From Dendrocalamus latiflorus (Eukaryota > Streptophyta > Magnoliopsida > Poales > Poaceae), in the NCBI GenBank assembly GCA_017311315.1, contig CM029626.1, forward strand, positions 29,560,672-29,624,671: DNA of 64,000 nt, read 5' to 3'. Below, in pieces: positions 1-10,267 of the stretch. A program made the position numbers and the translations under genes. The notes under the pieces are model-generated. The model was not told where the DNA came from and made no database searches. It worked only from the letters and a program-made list of their open reading frames with translations. Each line of letters begins with the position of its first letter. The first letter of the stretch is position 1.

Positions 1-398
1 CGGTCTCCCCTAGTCCACGTTGAGGTAAGCCCGAACAAATCGGACCGGCTCCACGAATTGAGCCTAATCACCTCGATCACTAGCGGTAGCCCTTTCCCTC
101 TGCGGGTAGGCGAGCTCCGAGCCTTCACAATCCTCCGGGCCTTCTCACAATCTTCTTGAGAAGATCACCGGAACCTCCGCCAAGCCGTCTAGGTGCCGGC
201 AAGCACCAAGAGAAATGAACCACAGCGGCTTGATCACACACAAGTGCCAATTGGATCAGTCTAGAATGCAATGCACTTGAATTTGGGCTCAACTACCTCT
301 ATTGAATGCACAAGAGTGAAAGAGAGGTGTGAGAAGTTGCTCTAGGCTCAAAGATGTTCAATATGGGTTCAACAATATCTACAAGTTCTGGTGGGAGT

Positions 399-408
399 GT
401 ATTTATAC
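399..408 (-). promoter_or_regulatory. TATA box of the left copia LTR
   Basis: GTATAAATAC on the minus strand, matching the right LTR copy. Confidence 0.6.
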
Positions 409-471
409 CCCCACCAACCTCAAATAGCTGTTGCAATAAACAATTCTGAATTTTCAGGAAAACTGGAACTA

Positions 472-960
472 CCGCCGTTATATGGGCGGTACTTCCGGAT
501 TTCCGCCGTCGCAACAGAACGGCTATTTCAGGCGGTCAGAAGTAACCGTTGAACAATGAGTGCGGTACTACCGCCATTAAAATCGTGGTACTTCTGGAAA
601 TCCAGAAGTTCCGCTCCTTGCCCCGGTACTTCCGATTTCAGCGCTGTTAACTCCAACTCATGAAGTTCCGTTCTTAAGTCCGGAACTACCGGCCTGTGGT
701 AGTTCCGCAGTTCAAACCGCGGTACTTTCGTTTTCCGAGAGGCTAAGTTTAACTCCGGGCGCTCTCTGGAATTGAAGTTCCGCTCGGGACTCCGGAACTT
801 CCGCACACGCGGTAGTTCCGCAGTTGAACTTGCGGTACTTCCGATTTCCGAGAGACTAACTCAACCTACGGGCGCTCTCTGGAATAAACGATCCGCTCAG
901 AGGTCCGGTACTTCCGGCCATGCGGTAGTTCCGCCCGTAGAACGCAGGTACTACCGGATT
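472..960. repeat. Array of GGTAGTTCCGC / GGTACTTCCG motifs in left LTR
   Basis: Around twenty copies of a 10-13 base motif occur in both orientations in about 490 bases: GGAACTACCGCC, GCGGTACTTCCG, GCGGTAGTTCCGC and variants. They sit directly upstream of the LTR TATA box in the direction of transcription. Many pairs form short inverted repeats. Confidence 0.8.
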
Positions 961-1324
961 TTCTGACAAAGCGCAGATTTGATTTGATTTTAATTTCTAA
1001 GTGCATGCATGATCCTAGATTGATCCATAGGGCATATTAGCATATGATCAAGCAAATCACCATGATCCCTCTTAATAGTACGACGTCTATCCTATAATCC
1101 GATCTTCCAACCTATCTCCAAGATCGGTAAAAATAAAATAGCTCCATAAACTATTTACCTTGTCGCCCTTGAGATCTTTGAATCTTCAACATCTTTTTAT
1201 GTACCTTCTTCTTTGCCCTTGAGACTAATTCTTGCAAACACTCAATACACAAATTAGTCCCATGATTACATAATGTCATTAATTACCAAAACTAATATTT
1301 TTAGGGGCCTAGATGCTTTCAACA

Positions 1325-1460
1325 GCCGAGGTATGTAGTAGATGGTTGTGAGTTCACGATGCAGGAGTCGAGGAGTCATCGGAAGGGCGGGAGTCGAGGA
1401 CGAGGATTGTCCTGCAGTTCCTCCATAAGTCTTGTGGGAGACATTCTTCATCCTCGGCAT
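1325..1460 (-). pseudogene. Truncated N-terminus of a possible env-like / accessory transposon ORF
   Basis: About 45 codons from ATG at 1460, rich in Ser, Pro and Thr, running to TTIYYIPRLL directly at the LTR border. The last 24 bases are repeated at the outer edge of the other LTR (8250-8273). No domain can be recognised in so short a piece. Confidence 0.35.
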
Positions 1461-1554
1461 CTTCAAACAGGTGATACAACAATGAGGAGAGATAAAGGAT
1501 GCAAAAGGAATAAGCTAGATTTGAAAGAGCAATTGACTGCTTGCTGTGTCAGGA

Positions 1555-2285
1555 AAATCGGAAGTACTGGCGGCTAACCTGCGGAACTTCCGGACAATTC
1601 GGTAGTTCCGGCGTTAAACATGCGGAACTTCCGGAACCACGGTAGTTCCGCCCGCTCGGGCGGTAGTTCCGAATTTTCTGAGCAATTTTAGGGCAAGTTC
1701 AATCTTCAATCTTTTTGGGGTATTTTTGGTTTGAATTCAATGCATGTATGAATAAACATGGTAATACCCCAAATATACTAATTTGCCCTAAGATCTTCCA
1801 GCAAACATCATCACATTTTCAAATTTAGTCTAAACTCAACCTAGGGTTCCAAGAACAACATAAAAAGAGGATTTTGATCCAATTTACCTTGTGGAGACGA
1901 AGGAGGAGAACCCCAGTTGTGCAAGGAATTACCCAAAAATGAAGAACTCCCCTCGGATTCAAAGATCGGGAGAGGAGGGAGGTTCTTAGGAGAGAGAGAG
2001 GGTGGAGGAGAGGAAGAAGAGAGAGGACGCGGTTCTGGAGAGGAAGAGGTGGGAGAGAGAGGAAAGGGAGTAAAGAGAGGGAGGAGTAACGGCAGGGAGG
2101 TCGGCGGTTTTTGGAAACCGCAATAAATCCTGCAGAAAACGGTACTTCCGTGCTTAACACGCCGGTAGTTCCGTTTTCTCAGAAAAATCGGAAGTACCGC
2201 ACAAACAACGGCGGTAGTTCCGGATTTTCTGTCAGGAACGGAAGTACCGCAGTATACACGGCGGTAGTTCCGGAATTTCTGGGAC
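1555..2285. repeat. Two further clusters of GGTAGTTCCG motifs outside the LTR
   Basis: Clusters at about 1555-1680 and 2135-2285 repeat the same motif as the LTR arrays (for example CGGAAGTACCGC and GGCGGTAGTTCCGG). They flank the possible intron and leader of the 3' ORF, so the motif is not confined to LTRs. Confidence 0.7.
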
Positions 2286-2505
2286 TTCACAGAATTTGAA
2301 CTTTAGAACTTGGAATTATGCAAATGATCCCTAGTTTTGCACTTAATAAAAGTCATTTAGGATCATTATACATTAATTGAGCTATTGCTATACGTTGAAA
2401 TTAGTTTTTATGAAAATAATCACATTTTTTTATCAAAAATAAGGAAAAATTCATTGAAATTCCACACAAGTGCATCAAATGAGCAGAAAAGAATGAAATT
2501 TGATT

Positions 2506-4850
2506 TCAAGCTACATTTGAGTAGTCTATGACATTTAATTCATTCCTCAATTTGCAAAAGCGGCTTTCATCTAATGGTTTGGTGAAAATGTCCGCTAATT
2601 GATCTTCGGTTCGGACGTGGCTAATTTCAATGTCTCCCTTGCTCACATGATCTCTCAAGAAATGGTGGCATATATCTATATGCTTGGTTCTTGAGTGTTG
2701 AACGGGATTGTTGGATATTTTGATTGCACTATCATTATCACACAAAAGAGGCATTTTATTAAATTTAATCACATAATCCGACAATGTTTGCCTCATCCAA
2801 AGTAATTGAGCACAACAACTACCCGCGGAAATATATTCGGCTTCGGCGGTTGAAAGGGCTACGGAATTTTGTTTCTTAGATGACCAACATACTAAAGACC
2901 TTCCTAGCAATTGGCAACTACCCGAGGTGCTTTTTCTATCCACTTTGCAACCCGCATAATCGGAATCCGAATATCCAATTAACTCAAATTTTGCACCTTT
3001 GGGAAACCAAAGCCCTATATTTGAGGAATGCTTTAAATATCTTAGAATCCTCTTTACGGCCATTAAATGGCACTCTTTTAGAGAAGCTTGAAAACGTGCA
3101 CACAAGCAAACACTAAACATAATATCGGGCCTAGATGCGGTAAGATAGAGTAAACTACCAATCATGGATCTATAAAGCTTTAAATCTACCGACTTATCTC
3201 CTTCGTTGAGGTCTAGATGCCCGTTTGTTGCCATGGGTGTCTTGATAGGTTTTGCTTCTTCCATTCCAAATTTCTTGAGTAGATCTTTGACATATTTCGT
3301 TTGACTTATAAATGTCTCATCTTTAAGTTGCTTGATTTGAAGTCCAAGGAAGTAGCTTAGCTCACCAATCATTGACATCTCAAATTCCCTAGACATCATC
3401 TCACCAAATTCTTTGCAAAAGTCTTGATTAGTAGAACCAAATATAATATCATCAACATAGATTTGACATACAAAGAAATCATCTTCAATAATTTTTGTAA
3501 ATAGAGTTGTATCTACTTTACCAATTTTAAAGCCTTTTGACACAAGAAAGTTGCGAAGGCGTTCATACCAAGCTCTAGGAGCTTGTTTTAAACCATATAG
3601 TGTCTTTGATAATTTATACACATGATTAGGATATTTAGCATCTTCAAATCCCGGGGGTTGTTCTACAAATACTAATTCGGAAATAGTTCCATTTAGAAAT
3701 GCACTTTTGACATCCATTTGAAATAATTTAATATCAAAGCATGATGCAAAAGCAAGCAAGATTCTAATTGATTCAAGTCTAGCAACGGGTGCAAATATCT
3801 CATCATAATCTAGTCCCTCGACTTGAGTATAACCTTGAGCTACTAACCTTGCTTTATTTCTTACCACAATTCCGTTCTCATCTTGTTTGTTCCGGAAGAC
3901 CCATTTTGTGCCAATAACATTGTGCTCCTTGGGTCTCTCCACCAAAGTCCAAACGTCATTTTGAGCAAAATTATTCAACTCTTCATGCATAGCATTTATC
4001 CAATCCGAGTCATCTAAAGCTTCTTCTACACGCTTAGGTTCAAGTGAAGATACAAAAGAATAGTGTTCACAAAATGAAGCTACTCTAGAGCGAGTTTGAA
4101 CACCCTTACTCACGTCACCCAATATTTGATCTATTGGATGATCCTTGGCTATTGCATTGTGAATCTTGAGGGTATTTAGAGGTTGATCCTTTTCTTCATC
4201 TTCTATAACTTGAACGTCGTTTGTTGTAGATGAAGAGGGAGGCTCCACTTGTCTTGATGAGCTTGGTGACATTTGATCTTCCTTTGGCCTAATGTCTCCA
4301 ATTTGCATGTTCTCCATTGCTTTTCGAAGACCTTCATCTCCTACATCATCCAAGTTCTCATGCTCTTCTTGAGAGCCGTTAGTTTCATCAAATTGGACAT
4401 CACAAGATTCTTCTACTAACCCCGAATTTTTATTAAAGACCCTATAAGCTTTGCTATTATCTCCAAATGTGATCTTGTCATTGCTTCCACTCTCAAAGTT
4501 AGTGAACATCTTCCGGTCTCCGGTCATGTGTTGAGTGCAACCGCTATCCAACACCCAATGTCTTCCACCGGTTTTATAGTTCACCTACAAAAGAAGTCAA
4601 GTTCTTTTAGGTACCCAAGTTTTTTTGGGTCCTTGGAGGTTAGTGACCAAGGTTTTGGGTACCCAAATGGATTTCCTTTTAGCACCCAAAATCGAGGTGC
4701 CAATGAAATGAGCAATCACGTTTCCATTCTTAGACCTTTTAAGCATATAGCAAGAATCATATAGACCAATGGAATGTATGTTGTTTTTAGAGCAATCATT
4801 TCGAGCATGTCCAACACACCGACATTTTGTGCAAAACTTACCATCCTCCT
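2506..4850 (-). pseudogene. Copia Pol remnant: protease, reverse transcriptase, RNase H; integrase deleted
   Basis: The segment 4585-4850 encodes the second zinc knuckle and linker, then two stops. A 692-residue frame follows (4584-2506). Residues 11-21 hold the aspartic protease motif LDSGCTQHMTG. At about residue 46 (near position 4446) the sequence jumps from the protease flank to the region just upstream of reverse transcriptase, so the GAG-pre-integrase domain, the zinc finger and the whole DDE integrase core are missing. Reverse transcriptase runs from about 210 to 450, with YVDD at 376-379. RNase H follows to about 690 with STAEAEY and the terminal DQLADIFTKPL signature. The missing integrase means this copy could move only with enzymes from another element. 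Confidence 0.9.
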
Positions 4851-6527
4851 TTACAAACCTTGGAGGCTTGTATGTAGGTTTTTACCCTTTTTGGGGACAT
4901 ATCCGAGTCCCTCCTTGTTGAAAGAGCATCTTTGAGTGCTTAGCAACTTATCAAGGGTTTCTTTTCCCTTGTAAGCTCTTTCTATACTTTTGTTCAATTT
5001 TAGCACTTGTTCCTTTAAACTTTTGTTTTCATTAGTAAGCATATTATCATGAACAAGATTTAAAGTATTTCCAGAGTCAACACTAGATGAACAAGGCATG
5101 GCAAGTAAATCATCACAACAAGTAGATATGCTAGACTTTGAAATTTTTATACTAGACATTTCATTCAAGATATCACAAGTAACTCCAATGCTAGTGCTAG
5201 ATTTATGATTTTCTTGGAGAAGTAAATCGCGAGCTTCCTTTAGCTCCTCATAAGAGTCTTTAAGAGAAATATGTTCTCTCTTCAAGACCTTAAACTTTGA
5301 TTTTTCTTTTCCAAGAAACTCATTCAATTCAACTAACATATCCATCAAGTCATCATATGAAGGCTCATCATTCTCAAGTGATTTTACCTTTCCTCCTTTA
5401 GCCATAAGGCATGTAGGAGTGGAGAATAGTGATGGAGCCTCCTTGATAGTGATGCCCACAAGCCCCTTCTTCTTGGGAGATTCGTCCTCACTTGAGTCGG
5501 AGTCGGAATACTCCTCCTCGGAGTCCCACTCACCAATATGGGCTTCGTTTTTGCCATCCTTGTGAAACTTCTTGAAGAGCTTCTTCTTGCCATTGTAATT
5601 CTTCTTCTTTGGTGACTTCTCCTTGTCATCTTTCTTTGTAGGGCATTGAGAGGCGATATGCCCCTTTTCATCACACTCATAGCACCGAATGTTGCTATAC
5701 CTCTTGTTGGAGGAGGAATGTCCCTTCTTGGTCTTCTCATAGCTTGTTCCTCGGTTTGGCCGTCTCCTCATGAATTTCTTCATTCTTCTCACTAGAAGTG
5801 CCAATTCTTCTTCGGAGTCCTCATCATCATCATCTTCGGATTCTTCACTTATCACCGCTTTAGCTTTGAAGGCGGTGATCTTCTTGTTCTTGGAAGAGGA
5901 TTGCTCCAAGAGCTCTTCCTTGTCCTTTTTGTAGAGCTCATTGGTGATGAGGTTGCCCAACAATTGAGTTGGCGTCATTCTTGCCAACTCCGGTGAGTTG
6001 AGGAAGAGTGTCACCAACACTTCATATTTCTCCGGCAAGGCCCTAAGCATCTTTCGAACAATATCAAGATCGGAAAGGTTAGTTCCAAGACCCTTGAGCT
6101 CATTCACAATGTTGTTGAGTCTTGAGTACATCTCATTGATGTCTTCATGAGGCAACATTGTGAATGTTTCATATTTGATCCTAAGCCGATGCAATTTGGC
6201 CTCCTTGACCGTGGATGTCCCTTCGTGTATTTCCGAGAGGGTAGTCCAAATAGCGTGAGCCGTTTCAAGATTGCTCACTCTATTGAACTCATCTGCGTTC
6301 AAGGCTCCAAATAAAGCATTCATAGCTTGGGCGTCTAAATGAGAGTTACGCCCATCTTGTTCCGTTGGGTGATCCGGATCAAGGGCCATAACATAACCCT
6401 CATTTACGACTTTCCAAATTTGAGGACTCATGGCCTTCAAATAAATAGACATTCTAATTTTCCAATAAGCATAGTTTGAGCCATCAAAGAAAGGTGCCTT
6501 TCCTATTGATATACCCTCACTAGCCAT
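4851..6527 (-). CDS. Copia (Sirevirus-like) Gag polyprotein
   Basis: The 558-residue open frame starts 43 bases downstream of the primer site. The N-terminal part has the copia Gag signature FFDGSNYAYWKIRM (13-26) and a UBN2-type domain to about residue 200. An acidic stretch lies at 228-242. A CCHC zinc knuckle, CYECDEKGH...C, is at 282-295 and should bind the genomic RNA. The C-terminal 150 residues are polar and likely coiled coil, as is usual in Sireviruses. The frame ends just before a second CX2CX4HX4C knuckle that is still encoded at about 4800-4850 in the next frame, so the stop reflects a small frameshift in an A-rich run near 4880 rather than the ancestral end of Gag. The protein forms the virus-like particle in the cytoplasm. 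It is the only long intact transposon frame in this part of the window. Confidence 0.88.
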   Translation of the reverse strand: MASEGISIGKAPFFDGSNYAYWKIRMSIYLKAMSPQIWKVVNEGYVMALDPDHPTEQDGRNSHLDAQAMNALFGALNADEFNRVSNLETAHAIWTTLSEIHEGTSTVKEAKLHRLRIKYETFTMLPHEDINEMYSRLNNIVNELKGLGTNLSDLDIVRKMLRALPEKYEVLVTLFLNSPELARMTPTQLLGNLITNELYKKDKEELLEQSSSKNKKITAFKAKAVISEESEDDDDEDSEEELALLVRRMKKFMRRRPNRGTSYEKTKKGHSSSNKRYSNIRCYECDEKGHIASQCPTKKDDKEKSPKKKNYNGKKKLFKKFHKDGKNEAHIGEWDSEEEYSDSDSSEDESPKKKGLVGITIKEAPSLFSTPTCLMAKGGKVKSLENDEPSYDDLMDMLVELNEFLGKEKSKFKVLKREHISLKDSYEELKEARDLLLQENHKSSTSIGVTCDILNEMSSIKISKSSISTCCDDLLAMPCSSSVDSGNTLNLVHDNMLTNENKSLKEQVLKLNKSIERAYKGKETLDKLLSTQRCSFNKEGLGYVPKKGKNLHTSLQGL

Positions 6528-6569
6528 CCTTTTCTCTCTAGACGGTTAAGTCTAAAAATGAGAGACCAA

Positions 6570-6581
6570 GCTCTGATACCA
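6570..6581 (-). other. Primer binding site, initiator-Met tRNA type
   Basis: Minus-strand TGGTATCAGAGC is the classical plant retrotransposon primer site complementary to the 3' end of tRNA-iMet. It lies two to three bases from the LTR end at 6584. Confidence 0.92.
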
Positions 6582-7307
6582 CTTGTAAGATCGAGGAGGC
6601 CGACTAGAGGGGGGGTGAATAGGCGGTTTTAAAATTTTCGTCTAATTTCAATTAACAATTTTAAACTTAATAAATTGACTAGAGCAAGTCGACAATAGTA
6701 CACCTAAACACCCTAGAAAGGCTCAAGATAATACTAGCACAAGTAATTGACCAATAGCAAAATCAAGTAGTCTAGGTCTAAGGTTGCTACTCTAACTAGA
6801 CAAGCAATCAATTAATATGAATTAAGAACGTTGCTTGAATGAAAGTAAATACAAGAGAGCAAACCACAATTTGACACAATTACTTTTTACCGTGGTGATC
6901 GGAGACTTGCCGGTCTCCCCTATCCACGTTGAGGTAAGCTCGAACAAATCGGACTGGCTCCACGAATTGAGCCTAATCACCTCGATCACTAGCGGTAGCC
7001 CTTTCCCTCTGCGGGTAGGCGAGCTCCGAGCCTTCACAATCCTCCGGGCCTTCTCACAATCTTCTTGAGAAGATCACCGGAACCTCCGCCAAGTCGTCTA
7101 GGTGCCGGCAAGCACCAAGAGAAATGAACCACAGCGGCTTGATCACACACAAGTGCCAATTGGATCAATCTAGAATGCAATGCACTTGAATTTGGGCTCA
7201 ACTACCTCTATTGAATGCACAAGAGTGAAAGAGAGGTGTGAGAAGTTGCTCTAGGCTCAAAGATGTTCAATATGGGTTCAACAACATCTACAAGTTCTGG
7301 TGGGAGT

Positions 7308-7317
7308 GTATTTATAC
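7308..7317 (-). promoter_or_regulatory. TATA box of the right copia LTR
   Basis: Minus-strand GTATAAATAC lies about 935 bases into the LTR. The same site is at 399-408 in the left LTR. It separates a motif-rich upstream part (U3) from the downstream part. Confidence 0.65.
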
Positions 7318-7373
7318 CCCCACCAACCTTAAATAGCCGTTGCAATAAACAATTCTGAATTTTCAGGAAAACC

Positions 7374-7885
7374 GGAACTACCGCCGTTATATAGGCGGTA
7401 CTTTCGGATTTCCGCCGTCGCAACAGAACGACTATTTCAGGCGGTCAGAAGTAACCGTTGAACAATGAGTGCGGTACTACCGCCATTAAAATCGTGGTAC
7501 TTCCGAAAATCCGGAAGTTCCGCTCCTTGCCCCGGTACTTCCGATTTCAGCGCTGTTAACTCCAACTCAGGGCGCTCTCTGGAAATGAAGTTCCGTTCTT
7601 AAGTCTGGAACTACCGGCCTGCGGTAGTTCCGCAGTTCAAACCGCGGTACTTCCGTTTTCCGAGAGGCTAAGTTTAACTCCGGGCGCTCTCTGGAATTGA
7701 AGTTCCGCTCGGGACTCCGGAACTTCCGCACACGCGGTAGTTCCGCAGTTGAACTTGCGGTACTTCCGATTTCCGTGAGACTAACTCAACCTACGGGCGC
7801 TCTTTGGAATAAACGATCCGCTCATAGGCCCGGTACTTCCGGCCATGCGGTAGTTCCGCCCGTAGAACGCCGGTACTACCGGATC
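7374..7885. repeat. Array of GGTAGTTCCGC / GGTACTTCCG motifs in right LTR
   Basis: Same array as in the left LTR, a little longer because this copy keeps an 18-base stretch missing on the left. It begins about 60 bases upstream of the TATA box at 7308-7317. Confidence 0.8.
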
Positions 7886-8273
7886 TTCTGACAAAGCGCA
7901 GATTTGATTTGATTTTAATTTCTAAGTGCATGCATGATCCTAGATTGATCCATAGGGCATATTAGCATATGATCAAGCAAATCACCATGATCCCTCTTAA
8001 TAGTACGACGTCTATCCTATAATCCGATCTTCCAACCTATCTCCAAGACCGGTAAAAATAAAATAGCTCCATAAACTATTTACCTTGTCGCCCTTGAGAT
8101 CTTTGAATCTTCAACATCTTTTTATGTACCTTCTTCTTTGCCCTTGAGACTAATTCTTGCAAACACTCAATACACAAATTAGTCCCATGATTACATAATG
8201 TCATTAATTACCAAAACTAATATTTTTAGGGGCCTAGATGCTTTCAACAGCCGAGGTATGTAGTAGATGGTTG

Positions 8274-8790
8274 ACCCGGCCGGCTTATGCCTCGACCGAA
8301 CCATCCACTCCTCCTCGGTGAGGAGTACTCGGCTCCCTCCATCTCCACCATTATCCCCTGGTTTCCACCGGTCCTCAACAACTTTGAAACGACTAGTAAG
8401 TTCCTCAACGGATGTGGTGTTGAGATCAAGCTACTGCTCTATCGAGACAGCTACATGATAAAACTTTTGTGGTATGGCTCGCAAAAATTTGTTCATGACT
8501 TTATCCTCTTCCAATGTGTCTTTGAGTGTTCGGATGTTGTTCACCAGCCCGGTTAGCCGCATGGACACGATCGACTCCCATGCGCATTGTTCTGATGGCC
8601 CCCATGCAGACCCGGCAATGTTCTTGGTCGCTAATGCTCCCTGCATCTCCGGTGGCACCGCATGAAGAATGGCCGCTAATGCCATTCGATCTACACAATA
8701 TTCGGCAACGCTCGGATCCACCGCATCCCATACTCCCTGAATACTTGAAGCGTTGTAGACCTCCAAGCCTAATGTTATTTTAGGCCCATT
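8274..8790 (-). pseudogene. Fragment of a second, unrelated copia Gag
   Basis: Minus-strand translation gives a 111-residue frame (8766-8431) with WDAVDPSVAEYCVDRMALAA and a UBN2-like ending, LEEDKVMNKFLRAIPQKF. After a stop at 8431 the reading continues in the same sense (VEELTSRFKVVEDRW, then EEWMVRS) to the border of the copia LTR. Lack of similarity to the Gag at 4851-6527 shows it belongs to another copia lineage. It has no start, zinc knuckle or pol. The copia element at 1-8249 sits directly against it. Confidence 0.75.
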
Positions 8791-8810
8791 CTGATTCTTG
8801 GGGATGCTAT

Positions 8811-9263
8811 GAATCTATCAATAACGCTTCTGTAAGTTTGGACGAAGTTGACCCTCATATTTCTTTACACTTAGGTCTGGTTGATTTTAGAAGTTAGAAG
8901 TTAAATGGATTAACATTTTAAGGTGGTTTCTGTAAGCTGTTTGTATAAATATTGTAGGTGTCGCTTTAAACGAAGTAGCTTCTCAGAGTATTCTTTATTT
9001 GCTCAATTTCTCTCGCAATAAGTCAAAAACTAAAAGCTATAGCATTTTTGAGCAGGCTACCAGTGATGGTTATTCAACATTTCTGACCTCATGTTTGAAC
9101 GGTGGTTCGTATCCTTTGAAACACAGCGGTAACACATATTTTGCATGCATTTTCACTGATTTTTTTCTTGACAAGTGGCATTTTTCTTGCGGTGGTTTGG
9201 ACTTCATAGGACAAGGCAGGGAAGCAGTTGAGGACAGATTCACTATTGAGCTCCATCCAGTAA
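8811..9263. other. Intergenic, no recognisable feature
   Basis: AT-rich sequence between the gag fragment and the next TIR element. A frame opening at 8999 runs into that element, but it has no domain and becomes proline-only inside the minisatellite, so I do not call it a gene. Confidence 0.5.
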
Positions 9264-10267
9264 GGGCCTGTTTGGCAGAGCTCCACCAGCTTCAGATTCA
9301 CAAAAATCAGATCCAGATTCAATTTTACCAGCCAAACACTTCTAGCTCCAGCAGCTCCACCATGGATCTGCTCCACGAAAACAGTGGATCTACCCCCAGA
9401 TTCATGGATTTGGTGGAGCACCTCAAGGGGTGCTCCACCAACTCAAATTTGGTGGAGTTGGGAAAAATTACCCACCACTGCCACTGGTTACAAAAAACGG
9501 TTCAACCTTTTCTTTTTCTCGCGTCGCGCCTCCCCCGCCTCCTCCGCCTTCTCCCTCCACCGCCGCCTCCTCAGTCTCCTCCCGGGCCTCCGCCTCCTCC
9601 CGGGCCGGCGCCGCCTCCCCCGCCTCCGCCTGCCCCCGGGCCGATGCCGCCTCCCGCCTCCCCTCCAGGGCCGGCGCCGCCTCTCCCGCCTCCTCCCGGG
9701 CCGGCGCCGCCTCCCCCGCGTCCGCCTCCCCCCGGGCCGGCGCCGCCTCCCCCGCGTCCGCCTGCCCCCGGGCCAACACCACCTCCCCCGCCTCCCCCGC
9801 CTCCGCCTCCTCCCGGGCCGGCGCCGCCTCCCCCGCGTCCGCCTCCCCCCGGGCCGGCGCCGCCTCCCCCGCGTCCGCCTGCCCCCGGGCCAACACCGCC
9901 TCCCCCGCCTCCGCCTCTGCCTCCTCCCGGGCCGGCGCCGCCTCCCCTGCGTCCGCCTGCCCCCGGGCCCGCACCACCTCCCCCGGGCATGCGCCGCCTC
10001 CTCTTCTCCGCCTCGCCTGCGCCTGCGCCGGCCGGGGCCGCGCCCGCCGGCCGCTGCTGCGCCTCCGTGCGTGTCCATGCCTCTTTTTTTTCATTTTGCC
10101 CCTTGACGCGTGGGGCCCAGGTGGAAGTGAGATAGAGACGGAGGTGGAGCTGTACCAAACACTTTGACGAATCCCAGATCCACGATGGAGCTGCTCCACG
10201 GTGAATCCAGCTCCAGATCCACCTTCTAGGTGAATCTGAAGCTGGTGGAGCTCTGCCAAACAGGCCC
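9264..10267. mobile_element. PIF/Harbinger-type non-autonomous element (Pack-like)
   Basis: Terminal inverted repeats of at least 38 bases begin GGGCCTGTTTGGCAGAGC and close with the complement. The 3-base target duplication TAA is present at 9261-9263 and 10268-10270. Subterminal regions carry many GGAGCTCCACC-type inverted motifs. No transposase is encoded. The inner 560 bases are extremely GC-rich and differ in composition from the ends, suggesting captured gene sequence or an expanded minisatellite. The MITE at 47759-48015 has the same outer TIR bases. Confidence 0.85.
9525..10000 (+). repeat. GC-rich minisatellite, 36-bp unit, encoding PPGPAPPPPRPP-type repeats
   Basis: The core GGGCCGGCGCCG recurs at 9698, 9734, 9815, 9851 and 9929; variant starts at 9770, 9887 and 9965 keep the 36-base step. 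The block from 9698 is repeated 117 bases later, showing a higher-order duplication. All lengths are multiples of three, so all plus-strand frames stay open: one Pro-rich, one Arg/Leu-rich, one Ala/Ser-rich. Open frames here follow from the repeat and are not evidence of a gene. Confidence 0.85.

Larger units (their letters stand above)
1..1324 (-). repeat. Left (3') LTR of the copia element, partial
   Basis: This segment aligns to about 6912-8249 with very few differences. The retroviral-type end is TG on the minus strand at 1324 (plus strand ends in CA). About 330 bases corresponding to 6584-6911 are missing because the window begins inside the LTR. Expected polypurine tract sequence is not visible next to position 1325, which is odd for a 3' LTR. 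Confidence 0.85.
1325..2505 (-). other. Region between pol and 3' LTR with possible spliced 3' ORF start
   Basis: Sireviruses often carry an extra, sometimes env-like, frame here. On the minus strand a pyrimidine-rich stretch (about 2100-1960) leads to a good donor-like site CAAG/GTAAATTGG near 1890, then AT-rich intron-like sequence, then an ATG at 1460. Its frame starts MPRMKNVSHKTYGG and is cut by the LTR at 1324. A frame starting MPRSRGASSSH at 41409 may be a relative. Function of the product is unknown; the splice proposal is inference from sequence only. Confidence 0.45.
1..8249 (-). mobile_element. Sirevirus-like Ty1/copia retrotransposon, 3' LTR cut by window edge
   Basis: Two long direct repeats (1-1324 and 6584-8249) flank a minus-strand gag and pol, so the 5' LTR is on the right and the 3' LTR on the left. 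A tRNA-iMet primer site abuts the right LTR. The gag is large and carries an acidic, coiled-coil C-terminal half, and there is a long region between pol and the 3' LTR; both are typical of the Sirevirus/Maximus lineage. The LTRs are nearly identical, apart from an 18-base length difference near 668 (left copy shorter) and scattered substitutions, so the insertion or duplication is recent. Pol lacks integrase, so the copy cannot be autonomous. The left end and target-site duplication lie outside the window. Confidence 0.9.
6584..8249 (-). repeat. Right (5') LTR of the copia element
   Basis: The 1666-base LTR has TG/CA ends. On the minus strand it begins TGTTGAAAGC and ends CTTACA next to the primer site. 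It contains a TATA box at 7308-7317 and, upstream of it, a dense array of GGTAGTTCCGC-type motifs. The end nearest the primer site has the C-run TTCACCCCCCCTCT, also seen in the solo LTRs at 32999 and 57713, which points to related copia lineages. Confidence 0.9.

Noticed and set aside
8999..10135. 378-codon proline-rich plus-strand frame
   Set aside because: It starts outside the TIR element and is open mainly because the 36-bp minisatellite has no stops in any plus-strand frame. No domain or splice structure supports a gene.
9468..10259. Long Gly/Ala/Glu-rich frames on the minus strand
   Set aside because: Mirror images of the same GC-rich repeat.
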